Shown here piece after piece: positions 1 to 9,876 of a DNA stretch of 64,000 bases. Made by a program: the position numbers and the translations under genes. How positions within the stretch are numbered: the stretch's first letter is position 1; each line of letters starts with the position of its first letter. The notes beneath the pieces are model-generated. The model saw only the letters and a program-made list of their open reading frames with translations. It had not been told where the DNA came from and searched no databases. Source of the DNA: Stenocarpella maydis. Its lineage: Eukaryota > Ascomycota > Sordariomycetes > Diaporthales > Diaporthaceae. The stretch spans positions 311,320 through 375,319 of the forward strand of contig NQMI01000032.1 of the NCBI GenBank assembly GCA_002270565.1, written 5' to 3'.

Positions 1-155
1 TCATCATCCCTCCTTGCAACAACCGCCAACCCGCCAACCCGCCAACTGTCTAGCCCTCCTATCCGTCCCGCCGCTCACTTCCTCACCCCTCCAACAAACA
101 GACCGACACTCCCTACAAACACGGCATCCCAAGCGGTGCTCCCACCTCCTCCAAC

Positions 156-1204
156 ATGGCCAGCAACAGGAATTATGACTTTTTGGTATGTGCCCCTGGC
201 TCCTGGCCCGCCGCGGCCCAGAAAGAGCCACGTCCACCTCCCTGTCCCACCCACATGTCACCGAATGCGATAAGCCCAACGGTGACGAGCCGCACTCCTT
301 CTACCCCTCTGGCAAAGCAACCACCGGGCAGACAGGCAGCCAGGTAGTGGGATGGATATACAGACAACTAGGCTCTCTAGCGAGACGGCCTAGTCTTCCA
401 ATCGAACACCAACCAAGACCACGATGCCTTAGAAACAACCCGCCCTCGCCGCTTCCAACACCCCCGGCTGACCTTCCACCCTGACAGATCAAGCTGCTGC
501 TGATTGGTGACTCCGGCGTGGGCAAGTCCTGCTGCCTGCTGCGATTCAGCGAGGACTCGTTCACGCCCTCCTTCATCACCACCATCGGTATCGACTTCAA
601 GATCAGGACGATCGAGCTTGATGGCAAGCGGGTCAAGCTGCAGATCTGGGACACGGCCGGCCAGGAACGCTTCCGCACCATCACCACCGCCTACTACCGC
701 GGCGCCATGGGCATCCTGCTGGTCTACGACGTCACAGACGAGAGGTCCTTCAACAGTACGTGCATTTGTCGAGCAGGGGGCGTTGCAGCGGGGTGCACTG
801 CATTGGAATACGGGGCGGGGGGGGGATACACATGCATGAGAATGCGAGACGGGACGATGCTAACCGTACAACTTCTCCCGCATACAGACATCCGGACCTG
901 GTTCGCAAACGTGGAGCAGCACGCGACCGAGGGCGTCAACAAAATCCTGATCGGTAACAAGTGCGACTGGGAGGAGAAGCGCGCCGTGTCCACCGAGCAG
1001 GGCCAGGCCCTCGCCGACGAGCTGGGCATCCCCTTCCTCGAGGTCTCGGCCAAGAGCAACATCAACATCGACAAGGCCTTCTACAGCCTCGCCTCCGACA
1101 TCAAGAAGCGCATCATCGACACCTCAAAGAACGACGTCGCCGCGGGCGGCTCCGGCGTCAACGTCGCAGGCAGCTCCGAGAACTCGGGGAGCAAGTGCTG
1201 CTAG
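156..1204 (+). CDS. sec4: Sec4/Rab8-type small GTPase
   Basis: Rab GTPase that should tether post-Golgi vesicles to the exocyst at growing hyphal tips. I read three exons, 156-185, 488-755 and 888-1204, giving 204 residues. The joins restore an unbroken Ras fold: P-loop GDSGVGKS (17-24), switch I with [16 protein letters not shown] (65-70), NKCD (123-126) and an SAK box. The protein ends in a double cysteine, the usual geranylgeranylation signal. Intron 1 starts GTATGT and intron 2 starts GTACGT. The [20 protein letters not shown] stretch and the total length fit Sec4/Rab8 better than Ypt1, though Rab subclass is an inference. The first exon encodes only ten residues, so a plain ORF search misses the true N-terminus. 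Confidence 0.94.
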
Positions 1205-2473
1205 AGCAGCGCCAGGACCTCGGCCTGGTGGCTTGTGGGGAGCCTGATCGGAAGCGGTGTGGGCTTGAGAGGAACCTGGCATGTTGGTGTGGGGCATCTC
1301 GGTCATTTGCTGGCCAGCATGTGGGGGGAGGGTGAGCGACTCGACAAACAGGATGGCCAGCGGAATGGCCATGTCAAAAGATGCGAGAAATTCGTCCAGG
1401 GCCTGCCTGCGTTGTTAGGTCCAACCAGGCACAGAGGAACCGGAAGGGGTGCAAATCGAGCACGGCATGGAACAATCACGGACGGCCCTTGGAACGGGGT
1501 CAGGAGACAACAGACAAGAGGGCGCCTCTGCGAGCGCTACGAGCGCATCACTCTTGACGAAATGCAGTCGGTGAATGCCCCAGGGCTGCTGGGGCCACAA
1601 TAAGGGGCTCAGGGGTGGGGGGGGGAGCGGCAGAACTCGATGCTGCTTTCTACCTTTAGAGAGAAGAAAGTAGAACAGGAGAGAAAGAGAGAGACGAGGG
1701 AAGAGGAACGAGAGCTATTATGAGAAAGAGTGCCTCTTTCCCCTACTATCTTTGTTCTTTTTTTTTTACCCCATCATCATTTTATTTTCCCGTGGAGGCA
1801 AATGGCAAGTGTCAATACTTGGAAGCAAACGGAGTTAGTGGCTGTATCTGGGTTGCAAATACATTTTGTTTCAAAAAAGAAAAAAAGAAAAAAAGATGAC
1901 AAGTTCTAAAGGGGGCGGACGAGCTGCTTGATGTCGTTTGCCGGGGCGAGTTTGAGGTGATTAATTGTGCGTGATTGTGTACACAGTGATGTTTGGCAAT
2001 GTCAGTCTCCAGTGGGCAGGGAGGCTTGACCGCGGCATTACTGGGAGTAACCAGACCCTGATAAACGCGTTTTAAGGGGGCAATGTGATATGGGGTGGCT
2101 GACTACCAAAAATCTCGAACCCATGGGTTAGTCCAGGCATAGTTGGGGGGGGGAGGGTTATGAGATAGTCCCGTCAGGACGAGTATAGAGTGAGTGGTGG
2201 GAAATATCGTTTTCTCAAGAAGACCGCTCCGGTTGGCCGAGGCATCCACCCATTTTTTACACATTCGCCATGAATGTGCAGCAGTCCGAACCGCCGGGTC
2301 TCAAGGGGCTCACTCAGTTTTGTCAAGATGGGTCAAAGAGTTGAATCACTTTCTTTCTCCTTGTCTATATGATCTCAGGGGGTATCTAGTCCCGTTCCAT
2401 GCACCTTGGTGTACCATAAAAAAAGATATATACACAGAGTCCTCGGCCCCCACACTTACGCAAGTATCCTTCC
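1205..2473. other. Intergenic region between sec4 and the mitochondrial orphan
   Basis: Convergent 3' flanks of two genes. It holds A/T homopolymer tracts around 1758-1768 and 1874-1896 that fit 3' UTR sequence, and no ORF that resembles a known protein. Confidence 0.6.
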
Positions 2474-5400
2474 TTACATGATGACCACGGCATCAATGAC
2501 AATATTCCGGTTGAGCAGCGCGTCGTGCACGACCCGCTTGTGCCAGTTCCGCACGAACCGCCTCGCGATGGCGGGCTGCGTAAAGGTCAGGACGAACCGC
2601 CTGAAGCGCGCGCTCCTGTCCACCGCGCCGGCATCCCCGTCGCCGCCGCCGTCAAGGCCCCCCGGCCCCAGGGGCAGGGGCTCCGGCTCCGCCTTGACGG
2701 TGATCTTGTAGTGCTCGGATATGAAGCGCGGCTTGACGGGCATGATGCCCTCGGACAGGTTGGCGAGGACCCAGGGGGCGCTGCGCTCGCGGCCGTCGTC
2801 CCGCAGCGTCAGCCACAGCTCGTCGGCCGTGAGCCCGCCCTGGCCCTCGCCGTGCTGGCCGTCGGGCGACGTGAGCTTGAGCAGCACGCGGGCGGGGGCG
2901 GCGGTGCTGCCCTCGGGCCGCAGCGCGGGGAGCACGTCGGCGATGCTGGACTTGGCGGCGAGCTCGGCCACCAGCTGCGTGTTCCACATGCGCACGCTGA
3001 TGTGCGGTGTCACGTGCGGGGAGAACAGCGTGAAGGACCGGACGGCGGCGCGCTCCTCGTCGGTCAGGAAGGGCTGCGGAGACACGGGCGCATCGCCCAG
3101 GGCGCCCCTGGTGACCTCGCGGCCCGAGTCGGCGGGCACGTGGAGCATCTTGCGGCTCAGCCCGTGCAGCCGCCGCACCTCGTCCACGTAGGCCAGCGCG
3201 GACGGCCGCGAGTGGAACATGAGGTAGTACTGGCCCAGTGGCTCGTAGCTGACCGAGTCGTGTGCCTGGATGACCTTGACCAGGCCGCCGGCCCAGCCCT
3301 CCACGTGTCGGCCTTCTGGTGCGATGCGGTAGAAGTCTGTGTCCATGAGCGAGGGACTCGTGCCCGAAATCACAACCACGGTCGAGTGGGATCCGAACTC
3401 TCCAGGTTTGGGCAGACTCTCGTCGTCCTGCGCCTCTTCCGGCAACCAGTTGCGGACTTCGTTCCGCAGGGAGACCATGATGGAATCCTCAGGCGGCTGT
3501 AGCAACCCGTGCGCGGTTCGAGGGGATTCTTGCTCACCCTTTTCCGTCTCAGGTTGCGCCTGTTCTGGGAAAAGCTGCCGGAAGATCGATAGCCCACGTC
3601 TGGAATCTGGGCAATCTCGAGTGCTAATCTCCGTCTCATCCTGTTGATCTCGGGCGCTTGACTTCCCTCTTTTCGCTGCCGTCTCGGCAATTTTGAGTTT
3701 GGCGTATTGCTGTCCAGCCTCGCTATCTTTCATTCGCTGCTCATCCGCAAAAAGTTTTTCAAAGACAGAGCGGCTGTCTGGTGGAGGCTGAGTCGGCTCA
3801 ACAAGCCTGTGACCCCCATACTCAGAGACCGGCGCCTCCTGCGTATCTACCCGGCCTTCATCTCGTGGTGCCTCCACCTCCACGTCATCGGTTGCTTTGT
3901 TTTGCTTTAGATCCGTGGCCTCGGGATTAATAGAGATCCGGCTGGAAACCTCGGCTGTTCTTTGCTGAGGTTGCTCCGGCTGCAACTTGGCCTCGTCTTC
4001 GAATTGCAACTCGCTCATGTGACTTTCTACAGACTTCGGTTTGACTTCGGAAGGCTGCGGTCTCCTGGAAGTTCCTTCAGGGGTCGTTCTTCGAGAAAGC
4101 ACAATGCGAAATCTCGGTCCCGTATGGTCCTTAGGCCGTAAGGGTGACCGTTTGGAGGCAGGGGCCATTTCCGCCAGCGACCGCGCGTTCATCAACACAG
4201 GATCACCGGCGAATGATCTCTGAAGGGATTCAGCGGGGCCGATGTCTGCTGTATTCACAACAAGTTCACCGGAGTACTGTACCGCATCACTGGGCTTGGC
4301 CCCATGGGGTCGTTGAAGGGACAAAGCCTCCGGAACAGCCAATGGCCTGGGGTTGAAGAGGGGTTTGCTTCCCATCTCGGCCAGTTCGTACAGACGAGTG
4401 ATGGCTCCGCTGACTCTGTGGTCGATTCCCGTACACGATTCAGGTCCTGCTTTAGAATCCACTGACCCCTGAGGTTGATCACTTTTGACGCGCTGCCTAT
4501 TTGAACCCTTCCACATCGGTTCAGAAGCTATGGTGCCTTGGAGCCCGGCGGATGAGACATGCGCTCTTTCCTCCACGGAACTCGGCTTCTCGCGCGATGG
4601 TTCCTTGTCACGCAGCTTGTCCTCGGGCACACTGGGTGGCGTCCGCTTTGTCCCTCTGTGGAGATTCGACCAACAGGGGGTTCTGGCCACCTCACTCGGT
4701 GCGTCGTCGTGGCCCCAGAGTCTCTTCAGGAAAATACCTTTGCCTGTCTGCCTCCCGACGCGTGTATAGTCAACAGGCGGAGGCGTGCGGGCTCGGCGAT
4801 CCTCTACCTCGGCGGCCTCACGAGGTACATCACGGGGCCTTGCATGCTTGGGGTCAAGACGCCCGCCTCCAAGGCCAACTGTGTGTGTCCCGGCCGCCAT
4901 GGGCTTATGGGGACTGGGTTGATGCACGTTTTCCTTGATGGCCAAGACTTTCTGTGGGCGGGGCTCAACCACGTGTTTCCGGATGGAAATGAACTTATTT
5001 GGGGGTGGCCAAAGACTTCGGAAGTCGTAGCCGTCCGCCTGGTTGGCTTCACGAGGTGAATCAAGGCTTTTCGCTGCATCAAGGCTTCGCCGCCTGGCAG
5101 CCTCGACGGCAGCCTCCCTGACAGGGTGTTCCACGAGTTTCACAAACCCATTGCGACCTCCAAAAGGGGTTTTCCCCTCAAGACTCGATTCAGCGTGCCG
5201 TGTCGTGAGCTGAGCGCTCCGTCTGGCGTGTATAAGTGCCCAATCATCACCGTACACCCCGATCTTGTGCATACGAAGTCTTGATGGCGCGCGTGGCTTG
5301 GCGAGGTTATTCTGGGTTCCGGCTTCCGCTGTCGGGCTCTTGCCATGTGCATTATCATTGCGCCGCAGGGCGGACGTGGCGAAGTTGGCAGCTCTCGCTG

Positions 5401-5488
5401 GGTCGAGGTGCAGACGAAGCACAGGAGCTTTGGTCCTCCATCGTGACAACGGAGACTGCGGCAGTGGCAGTCGCCTCCCGCGCAGCAT
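2474..5488 (-). CDS. Large orphan protein with mitochondrial-type presequence
   Basis: A single uninterrupted reading frame of 1004 residues starting at the ATG at 5488. I do not recognise the family. The first 45 or so residues are rich in Arg, Leu and Ser with almost no acidic residues (MLRGRRLPLPQSPLSRWR), as in a mitochondrial presequence. The middle, about 60-650, is hydrophilic and low in predicted structure. The last third looks folded. Around 700-780 there is a pattern like an RNA-recognition fold (the stretch GQYYLMFHSRPSALAYVDEV resembles an RRM beta strand and helix), and the C-terminal 120 residues contain aromatic and basic patches. A role in mitochondrial RNA or translation is only a guess. 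It is divergent from afg2 with 554 bp between the start codons. Confidence 0.7.
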   Translation of the reverse strand: MLRGRRLPLPQSPLSRWRTKAPVLRLHLDPARAANFATSALRRNDNAHGKSPTAEAGTQNNLAKPRAPSRLRMHKIGVYGDDWALIHARRSAQLTTRHAESSLEGKTPFGGRNGFVKLVEHPVREAAVEAARRRSLDAAKSLDSPREANQADGYDFRSLWPPPNKFISIRKHVVEPRPQKVLAIKENVHQPSPHKPMAAGTHTVGLGGGRLDPKHARPRDVPREAAEVEDRRARTPPPVDYTRVGRQTGKGIFLKRLWGHDDAPSEVARTPCWSNLHRGTKRTPPSVPEDKLRDKEPSREKPSSVEERAHVSSAGLQGTIASEPMWKGSNRQRVKSDQPQGSVDSKAGPESCTGIDHRVSGAITRLYELAEMGSKPLFNPRPLAVPEALSLQRPHGAKPSDAVQYSGELVVNTADIGPAESLQRSFAGDPVLMNARSLAEMAPASKRSPLRPKDHTGPRFRIVLSRRTTPEGTSRRPQPSEVKPKSVESHMSELQFEDEAKLQPEQPQQRTAEVSSRISINPEATDLKQNKATDDVEVEAPRDEGRVDTQEAPVSEYGGHRLVEPTQPPPDSRSVFEKLFADEQRMKDSEAGQQYAKLKIAETAAKRGKSSARDQQDETEISTRDCPDSRRGLSIFRQLFPEQAQPETEKGEQESPRTAHGLLQPPEDSIMVSLRNEVRNWLPEEAQDDESLPKPGEFGSHSTVVVISGTSPSLMDTDFYRIAPEGRHVEGWAGGLVKVIQAHDSVSYEPLGQYYLMFHSRPSALAYVDEVRRLHGLSRKMLHVPADSGREVTRGALGDAPVSPQPFLTDEERAAVRSFTLFSPHVTPHISVRMWNTQLVAELAAKSSIADVLPALRPEGSTAAPARVLLKLTSPDGQHGEGQGGLTADELWLTLRDDGRERSAPWVLANLSEGIMPVKPRFISEHYKITVKAEPEPLPLGPGGLDGGGDGDAGAVDRSARFRRFVLTFTQPAIARRFVRNWHKRVVHDALLNRNIVIDAVVIM

Positions 5489-6042
5489 CAATGCAACGAG
5501 CTGCTATACCCGACTCATTCGTGTCGTGGGGAGCGAGGTCGCTGACATTTGAGCCGTCTTTGTCGGTCGGTTTTCGGCCTAGGTTGGAGCTTTGCAGTAT
5601 GCGCCGGACTGGGGAAAGGAAAGCTTTGAAAGCTTCAGCCGCAAAAAGTTTCGAGCTTGTTCGTCGCACGGCAGGTACTTGGGTACTTGGGTACTTGGGT
5701 ACTTGGGTACTTGGGTACTTGGGTACACATCAGCCCAACGTTGAACTACAGTACTCCGTACACAGGCCCGACCCACGGTACGTACTGGACGATGCATACT
5801 CAAGTAACTGTCAACTATCAACGTCCAAATTCCATTGCGACTATTACAGGAAACCGATTTCCTAGATAGACTACCCTATTTATTTCGATGCCAGATCCCA
5901 CAAGACGTTGACAATGCCTGGGTTGAAGGTAGGTAGGTGTATATAAGTGCCAAGCCAAAATTTCCTGATCAGGACGAAACCTTTTTTTAGACTCGCACCT
6001 TTGCACCCACCCTTGCAGCACCCACATCAACACACTGCCACC
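5489..6042. promoter_or_regulatory. Bidirectional promoter, mitochondrial orphan / afg2
   Basis: Divergent 554-bp intergenic region. It contains a TATA-like TATATAAG at 5940-5947, 96 nt before the afg2 ATG, an 8-bp tandem repeat (5674-5726) and one copy of the TACTCCGTA motif (5752-5760). Confidence 0.55.
5674..5726. repeat. Tandem repeat of GGTACTTG, about 6.6 copies
   Basis: Six perfect head-to-tail copies of the 8-mer GGTACTTG followed by GGTAC, lying in the shared promoter of two divergent genes. Confidence 0.95.
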
Positions 6043-8322
6043 ATGAAGTTCGTCGAGGTCAAGATACGACCTGTGCCGTCGCCTTCAGACAAGAGCGGCG
6101 GCGACAAGACGCTCAGGGGCGCATCACGCATCTACGTCAACAAGGAGCTTCTTCTCGAGCTCACAGGAACTGCCCTGGAGAACGGTAAGCGCTGCTTCGT
6201 CGAGAAAACACTTGACGATGGGAAGGCGACTACACGAGAGGCTTCTCTCTGGGCATCGGCGGACCCAAAAGTGAGCCGCGGTGTTGTCCAGATGAGCAAG
6301 CCATTCCAAGACGCATGCGACTTCAAGCTCGGCGACCAGGTCAAGGTCATCTACACCGACGGCGGGGCTGTGCCTGAGGCTGAAGTCGTGGTCCTCGAAG
6401 ATGTCACTACTGCGCAACCTGACATCAAGAATGACGCCGTTGGCCACTGGGAGTGGGCTCTCAAGGGAAACATGACGAGCATGGACGACGTGTTTCCAGG
6501 ATTGGTCGTCAAGCGCGTGGCTGGGGCCGGCATTTTCAGAAACTTCAAGATCACGAGCGTCAACGGTTCGACGAGTGGCAATGCTCGGTTCGTTCCAACT
6601 TCGACCAAGGTCCATATCAGCACCGCAAAAGACCCAGAGGTTTCAGCATCGGTTTCAGCATCGCCTGCAAGGCCATCACTCCTCAAGCTGGACGTCATAC
6701 CAGGCCTCGAGTCACAGATTGAAGATCTCAACATGACACTCCGCCGGTGGTGTCAGCCCTACCAATCTCACGCATATAAGATGTCGTGCGGCTTGGTCCT
6801 CAGTGGCGGCCATGGAACCGGCAAGACGATGCTCGTCAACAAGATCTGTGAGACTGGCTGGGGAACAGTCCACCTCATTCAGCCGAGCGAGAAGCTGGCC
6901 TCCATCACTAAGATATTGGAGACGGCGAAAGAGAACCAGCCCAGTATCGTGGTGATGGACGGTTTCGAGACACTCATAGATAAGGAGCGCAGCAACCGGA
7001 GCGCTGTCATACAAGCCCTGGCAGAGTATTTGCACAAGCTAGCCTCGGAAACCGAACTAAGAAACGAGCGCCCCAAAGTCCTGGTCCTCGCTACATGCCT
7101 GGATTACTCGGCCAACATGCCAGAGGAGCTCAGGGCAACTGGGCGCTTCAGTAGGCATATCAACCTTCCCCTTCCAGATGCGGCCGGGAGAAAAAGTATT
7201 CTGTCATCTCTCCACCTCCCTTGGTCCCCTGATACCGCAGACAGTCTTCTCGACAGCATAATCGAGAAGACCCACTCCTACAACGCAAACGACTTGGTGA
7301 ATCTCTATCAAGAGATTCTTGACTTACACGAGCACAGCTTAGACATCATCCAGGACAGCGGGTCGGAGCCCTCGCCGGAGCAGCGCTTTATCTCAGAAAA
7401 GACTGTTGAACAGGCAATGCACAAGATTCGGCCATCGACCATGCACGACATCGACCTCAAGCCCCCGCCGGTGCACTGGGACGACATCGGCGGTCAGGAA
7501 GAGGTCAAGTTGACACTGCAGCGGGCCTTAAAGCTGTCCAAGTCGCCCAAGCAGGAGCTCCTCGCCTACATGTCCAACCCGCCCAAGGGTTTCCTCCTGT
7601 ACGGCCCGCCGGGGTGTTCCAAGACGATGGCAGCCCAGGCTCTCGCAACCGAGAGCGACCTCAACTTCTTCGCGGTCAAGGGCGCGGAGCTGCTCAACAT
7701 GTATGTTGGCGAGTCGGAGCGCCACGTGCGGCAGCTCTTCCAGCGCGCGCGAGAGGCCGCGCCCAGCATCATCTTCCTCGATGAGATGGACTCGATTGGT
7801 GGGCAGAGGTCTGGCTTCGGCTCCACCAAGACCGGTGGCGGAGGGGGAGGGGGGAGCAGTGGCCTAAACGTGCTGTCGACGCTCCTCAACGAGATGCAGG
7901 GGTTCGAGCTCCTCCAGGACGTCCTCGTGCTCGCGGCCACCAACAGGCCGCAGGCCATGGACCCGGCCCTGCTGCGGCCGGGGCGTTTCGACAGGCTCAT
8001 CTTCGTGGGCCCCCCGGACGAGGCGGCGCGGGCGTCCATATTCCGCAGGTGGATCTCGCAGAGGCGGTGCGCCGAGGAGATCGACGTCGACGAGCTGGCG
8101 AGGGAGACCGAGGGCTGTTCCGGCGCCGAGACGGTGGCCATCTGCGACGGGGCGGGCATGGCGGCGTACTGGAGGGACTCCGAGAGGGAGGAGCGCCCGG
8201 GCGTCACGATGGAGGACTTTAGGGAGCAGATCCGGACGAGGCCGAGGATGATCACGCCTGAGATGCTGGAGGCGTACGATGTGTGGAGCAAGAAGTTCAT
8301 GAAGGAGGCTCAATTCTCTTAG
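6043..8322 (+). CDS. afg2: AFG2/Drg1-family tandem AAA ATPase
   Basis: Type II AAA ATPase of 759 residues. Yeast Afg2/Drg1 strips Rlp24 from cytoplasmic pre-60S ribosomes. The start is placed at the ATG at 6043 in a GCCACCATG context; the frame extends upstream but without a better start. An N-terminal Cdc48-like domain (about 1-200) is followed by D1 with Walker A GGHGTGKT (255-262) and D2 with Walker A GPPGCSKT (521-528), then FLDEMDSIGGQR and a second region of homology (ATNRPQAMDPALLRPGRFDR). The GPPGCSKT form is typical of AFG2/SPATA5. D1 looks weakened: its Walker B reads VVMDGFE, with Gly where the catalytic Glu of DE is expected. A glycine run interrupts D2 after the Walker B. Confidence 0.9.
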   Translation: MKFVEVKIRPVPSPSDKSGGDKTLRGASRIYVNKELLLELTGTALENGKRCFVEKTLDDGKATTREASLWASADPKVSRGVVQMSKPFQDACDFKLGDQVKVIYTDGGAVPEAEVVVLEDVTTAQPDIKNDAVGHWEWALKGNMTSMDDVFPGLVVKRVAGAGIFRNFKITSVNGSTSGNARFVPTSTKVHISTAKDPEVSASVSASPARPSLLKLDVIPGLESQIEDLNMTLRRWCQPYQSHAYKMSCGLVLSGGHGTGKTMLVNKICETGWGTVHLIQPSEKLASITKILETAKENQPSIVVMDGFETLIDKERSNRSAVIQALAEYLHKLASETELRNERPKVLVLATCLDYSANMPEELRATGRFSRHINLPLPDAAGRKSILSSLHLPWSPDTADSLLDSIIEKTHSYNANDLVNLYQEILDLHEHSLDIIQDSGSEPSPEQRFISEKTVEQAMHKIRPSTMHDIDLKPPPVHWDDIGGQEEVKLTLQRALKLSKSPKQELLAYMSNPPKGFLLYGPPGCSKTMAAQALATESDLNFFAVKGAELLNMYVGESERHVRQLFQRAREAAPSIIFLDEMDSIGGQRSGFGSTKTGGGGGGGSSGLNVLSTLLNEMQGFELLQDVLVLAATNRPQAMDPALLRPGRFDRLIFVGPPDEAARASIFRRWISQRRCAEEIDVDELARETEGCSGAETVAICDGAGMAAYWRDSEREERPGVTMEDFREQIRTRPRMITPEMLEAYDVWSKKFMKEAQFS

Positions 8323-9016
8323 ACAGACTATTGCACTAATCATGGAGGGGGGGGGGTCAATCAAAAACGAAGGAGTACAGGTAGACAGAACGGTTATACT
8401 ACACTAGCTTACAACCTACTCAATTATCGGTTGCCCCATGGTCGAATTTTCCTACATGTCGGGGTATCATAGTACGACTTGTCGCACGGGAGGCTATCCC
8501 ACAGGAGGCCTACCCATGGGAGACTTTCGAAAGGGGAGTACGCTAGAAGATGCTGTCACAGTGGAGGGCACTCCAGAGGATGGTGACTTAGAGAGATATG
8601 TCCTAGAGAGGTTGTCTGAGAGAGGTGTGCTAGAGGAGACTACGGCAAAGGACATTCCAGAGGAGAACATCCCCGAGTAGGGTTTCTCAGAGGTCACAGC
8701 CGGTGTAGTACCGAAAGCCTCTGCGGAAAAATTACACGCATTTCAAAACTTGAGCATCTTCTTGAGGTATCATTTAGTACGGCCGACAAGGGCACATCTG
8801 GACTTCTCTCAAAGGCGGCAACTAGGCATGTTCCATGCCCGTCCAAGCTCATGCAAAGCCGGATTGCTTCACAAACAGAGTCAATATGCAAATTCTTGCA
8901 AGAATCATCGATATGCTCTTGGCGTTCGTGCAAGTGTGTGGTGCTGTCTATAACGGATGCACCAGTCTATCACTATCTCCAATCCCCTTCCATGAACATG
9001 TCTCATGAGAGATCGT
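8323..9016. other. Intergenic region between afg2 and dad4
   Basis: Convergent 3' flanks. An 80-codon plus-strand frame at 8438-8680 has a biased Glu/Thr/Gly composition but no recognisable domain, and I do not call it. Confidence 0.5.
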
Positions 9017-9478
9017 TCAAGATGGATCCTTCAAATTATCGGTGGCTAGAATATTGTCAGCTGCCTGGTGCTCTCTTGCGGTCTATGATTGGAGTGTGAC
9101 AGACCTTCGAGGTGGAAGAGAACATTGGACTGGTAGTTCTTGAACATCTGCGCGACAAGCTCGACGTTCATGTTCTGAATGTTGATCTCCTGTTGGAGCA
9201 TTAGCATGGAGACAACACCGTGTACGAGAACGTGACCTTACCTGGAGGGTCTTGTTCATCACCATGACCGCTTCGTTCAATTTCTCCTACCGGCCAGTGG
9301 TCGTCAGCTGCTGCTCGCTCACTCACTGCACCCGGTGCATGGTCAGTATACACGGGGAATACCCACCACATTCGTGATGACTCGGGAAAGCAGGAGATTC
9401 TGCTGGTGCTCATGAGGACTCTCCTAGAAATGCATTAGCGGCAACTTCCCAAATTATTTGTCACGGCAGACGTACCAT
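9017..9478 (-). CDS. dad4: DASH complex subunit Dad4
   Basis: Kinetochore protein of the DASH/Dam1 ring, which couples chromosomes to spindle microtubules. No long ORF exists. I assembled five exons on the minus strand: 9476-9478 (the ATG alone), 9367-9423, 9242-9286, 9105-9189 and 9017-9045. Introns are 52, 52-80 and 59 nt class, with donors GTACGT, GTGGGT, GTAAGG and GTCTGT and all acceptors AG. The product is 72 residues, the same length as yeast Dad4, and carries the family core ([13 protein letters not shown], then [20 protein letters not shown], then a FHLEATDNLK end). The last intron is supported because skipping it replaces the conserved ATDNLK ending by unrelated residues. Divergent from ies6 across 398 bp. 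Confidence 0.92.
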
Positions 9479-9876
9479 GTTGGCGATGTGGTGTTGATGT
9501 TGTAGATGCAGTCAATATTGACGTTCGATGAGGGTTGTTCAGGGTTTGGGCGCGTCCCAAACCGCGCTGTGAGGAGTTGGGGGCTCAAATGGAGGGCCGT
9601 TTCACCGTGTCAGTGAGGAGCAAGCTGCAAGCCCACCCGCCCGTACTGCACTGTGTGCTCTGGTAAGGTCATCCCTGCGAGGCCTACTGGCCGAGGCTGC
9701 AATCAGCTTGCTTTGGGAGCTTCAACACACAAACGGCGACCTATGGCAACTCCTACCAGCACAACCAGCTCTTACAGATACTCATTGCCAACTAGGCCAC
9801 ATAACAGACGCCTCCACGTAAAACCTGCTCGAACTCGAATTCAAGTGCGAGAAGACAGAAAAAGCCCATACACAAA

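Noticed and set aside
2095..2140. Possible tRNA T-arm (GGGTTCGAGA on the minus strand)
   Set aside because: The flanking bases do not pair into a T-stem and no cloverleaf can be drawn. I found no tRNA or 5S gene in the window.
2525..3502. 325-codon plus-strand ORF
   Set aside because: Antisense to the mitochondrial orphan, Arg/Ala/Gly-biased composition, no domain.
8438..8680. 80-codon ORF between afg2 and dad4
   Set aside because: Biased composition, no recognisable domain, lies in a 3' flank.
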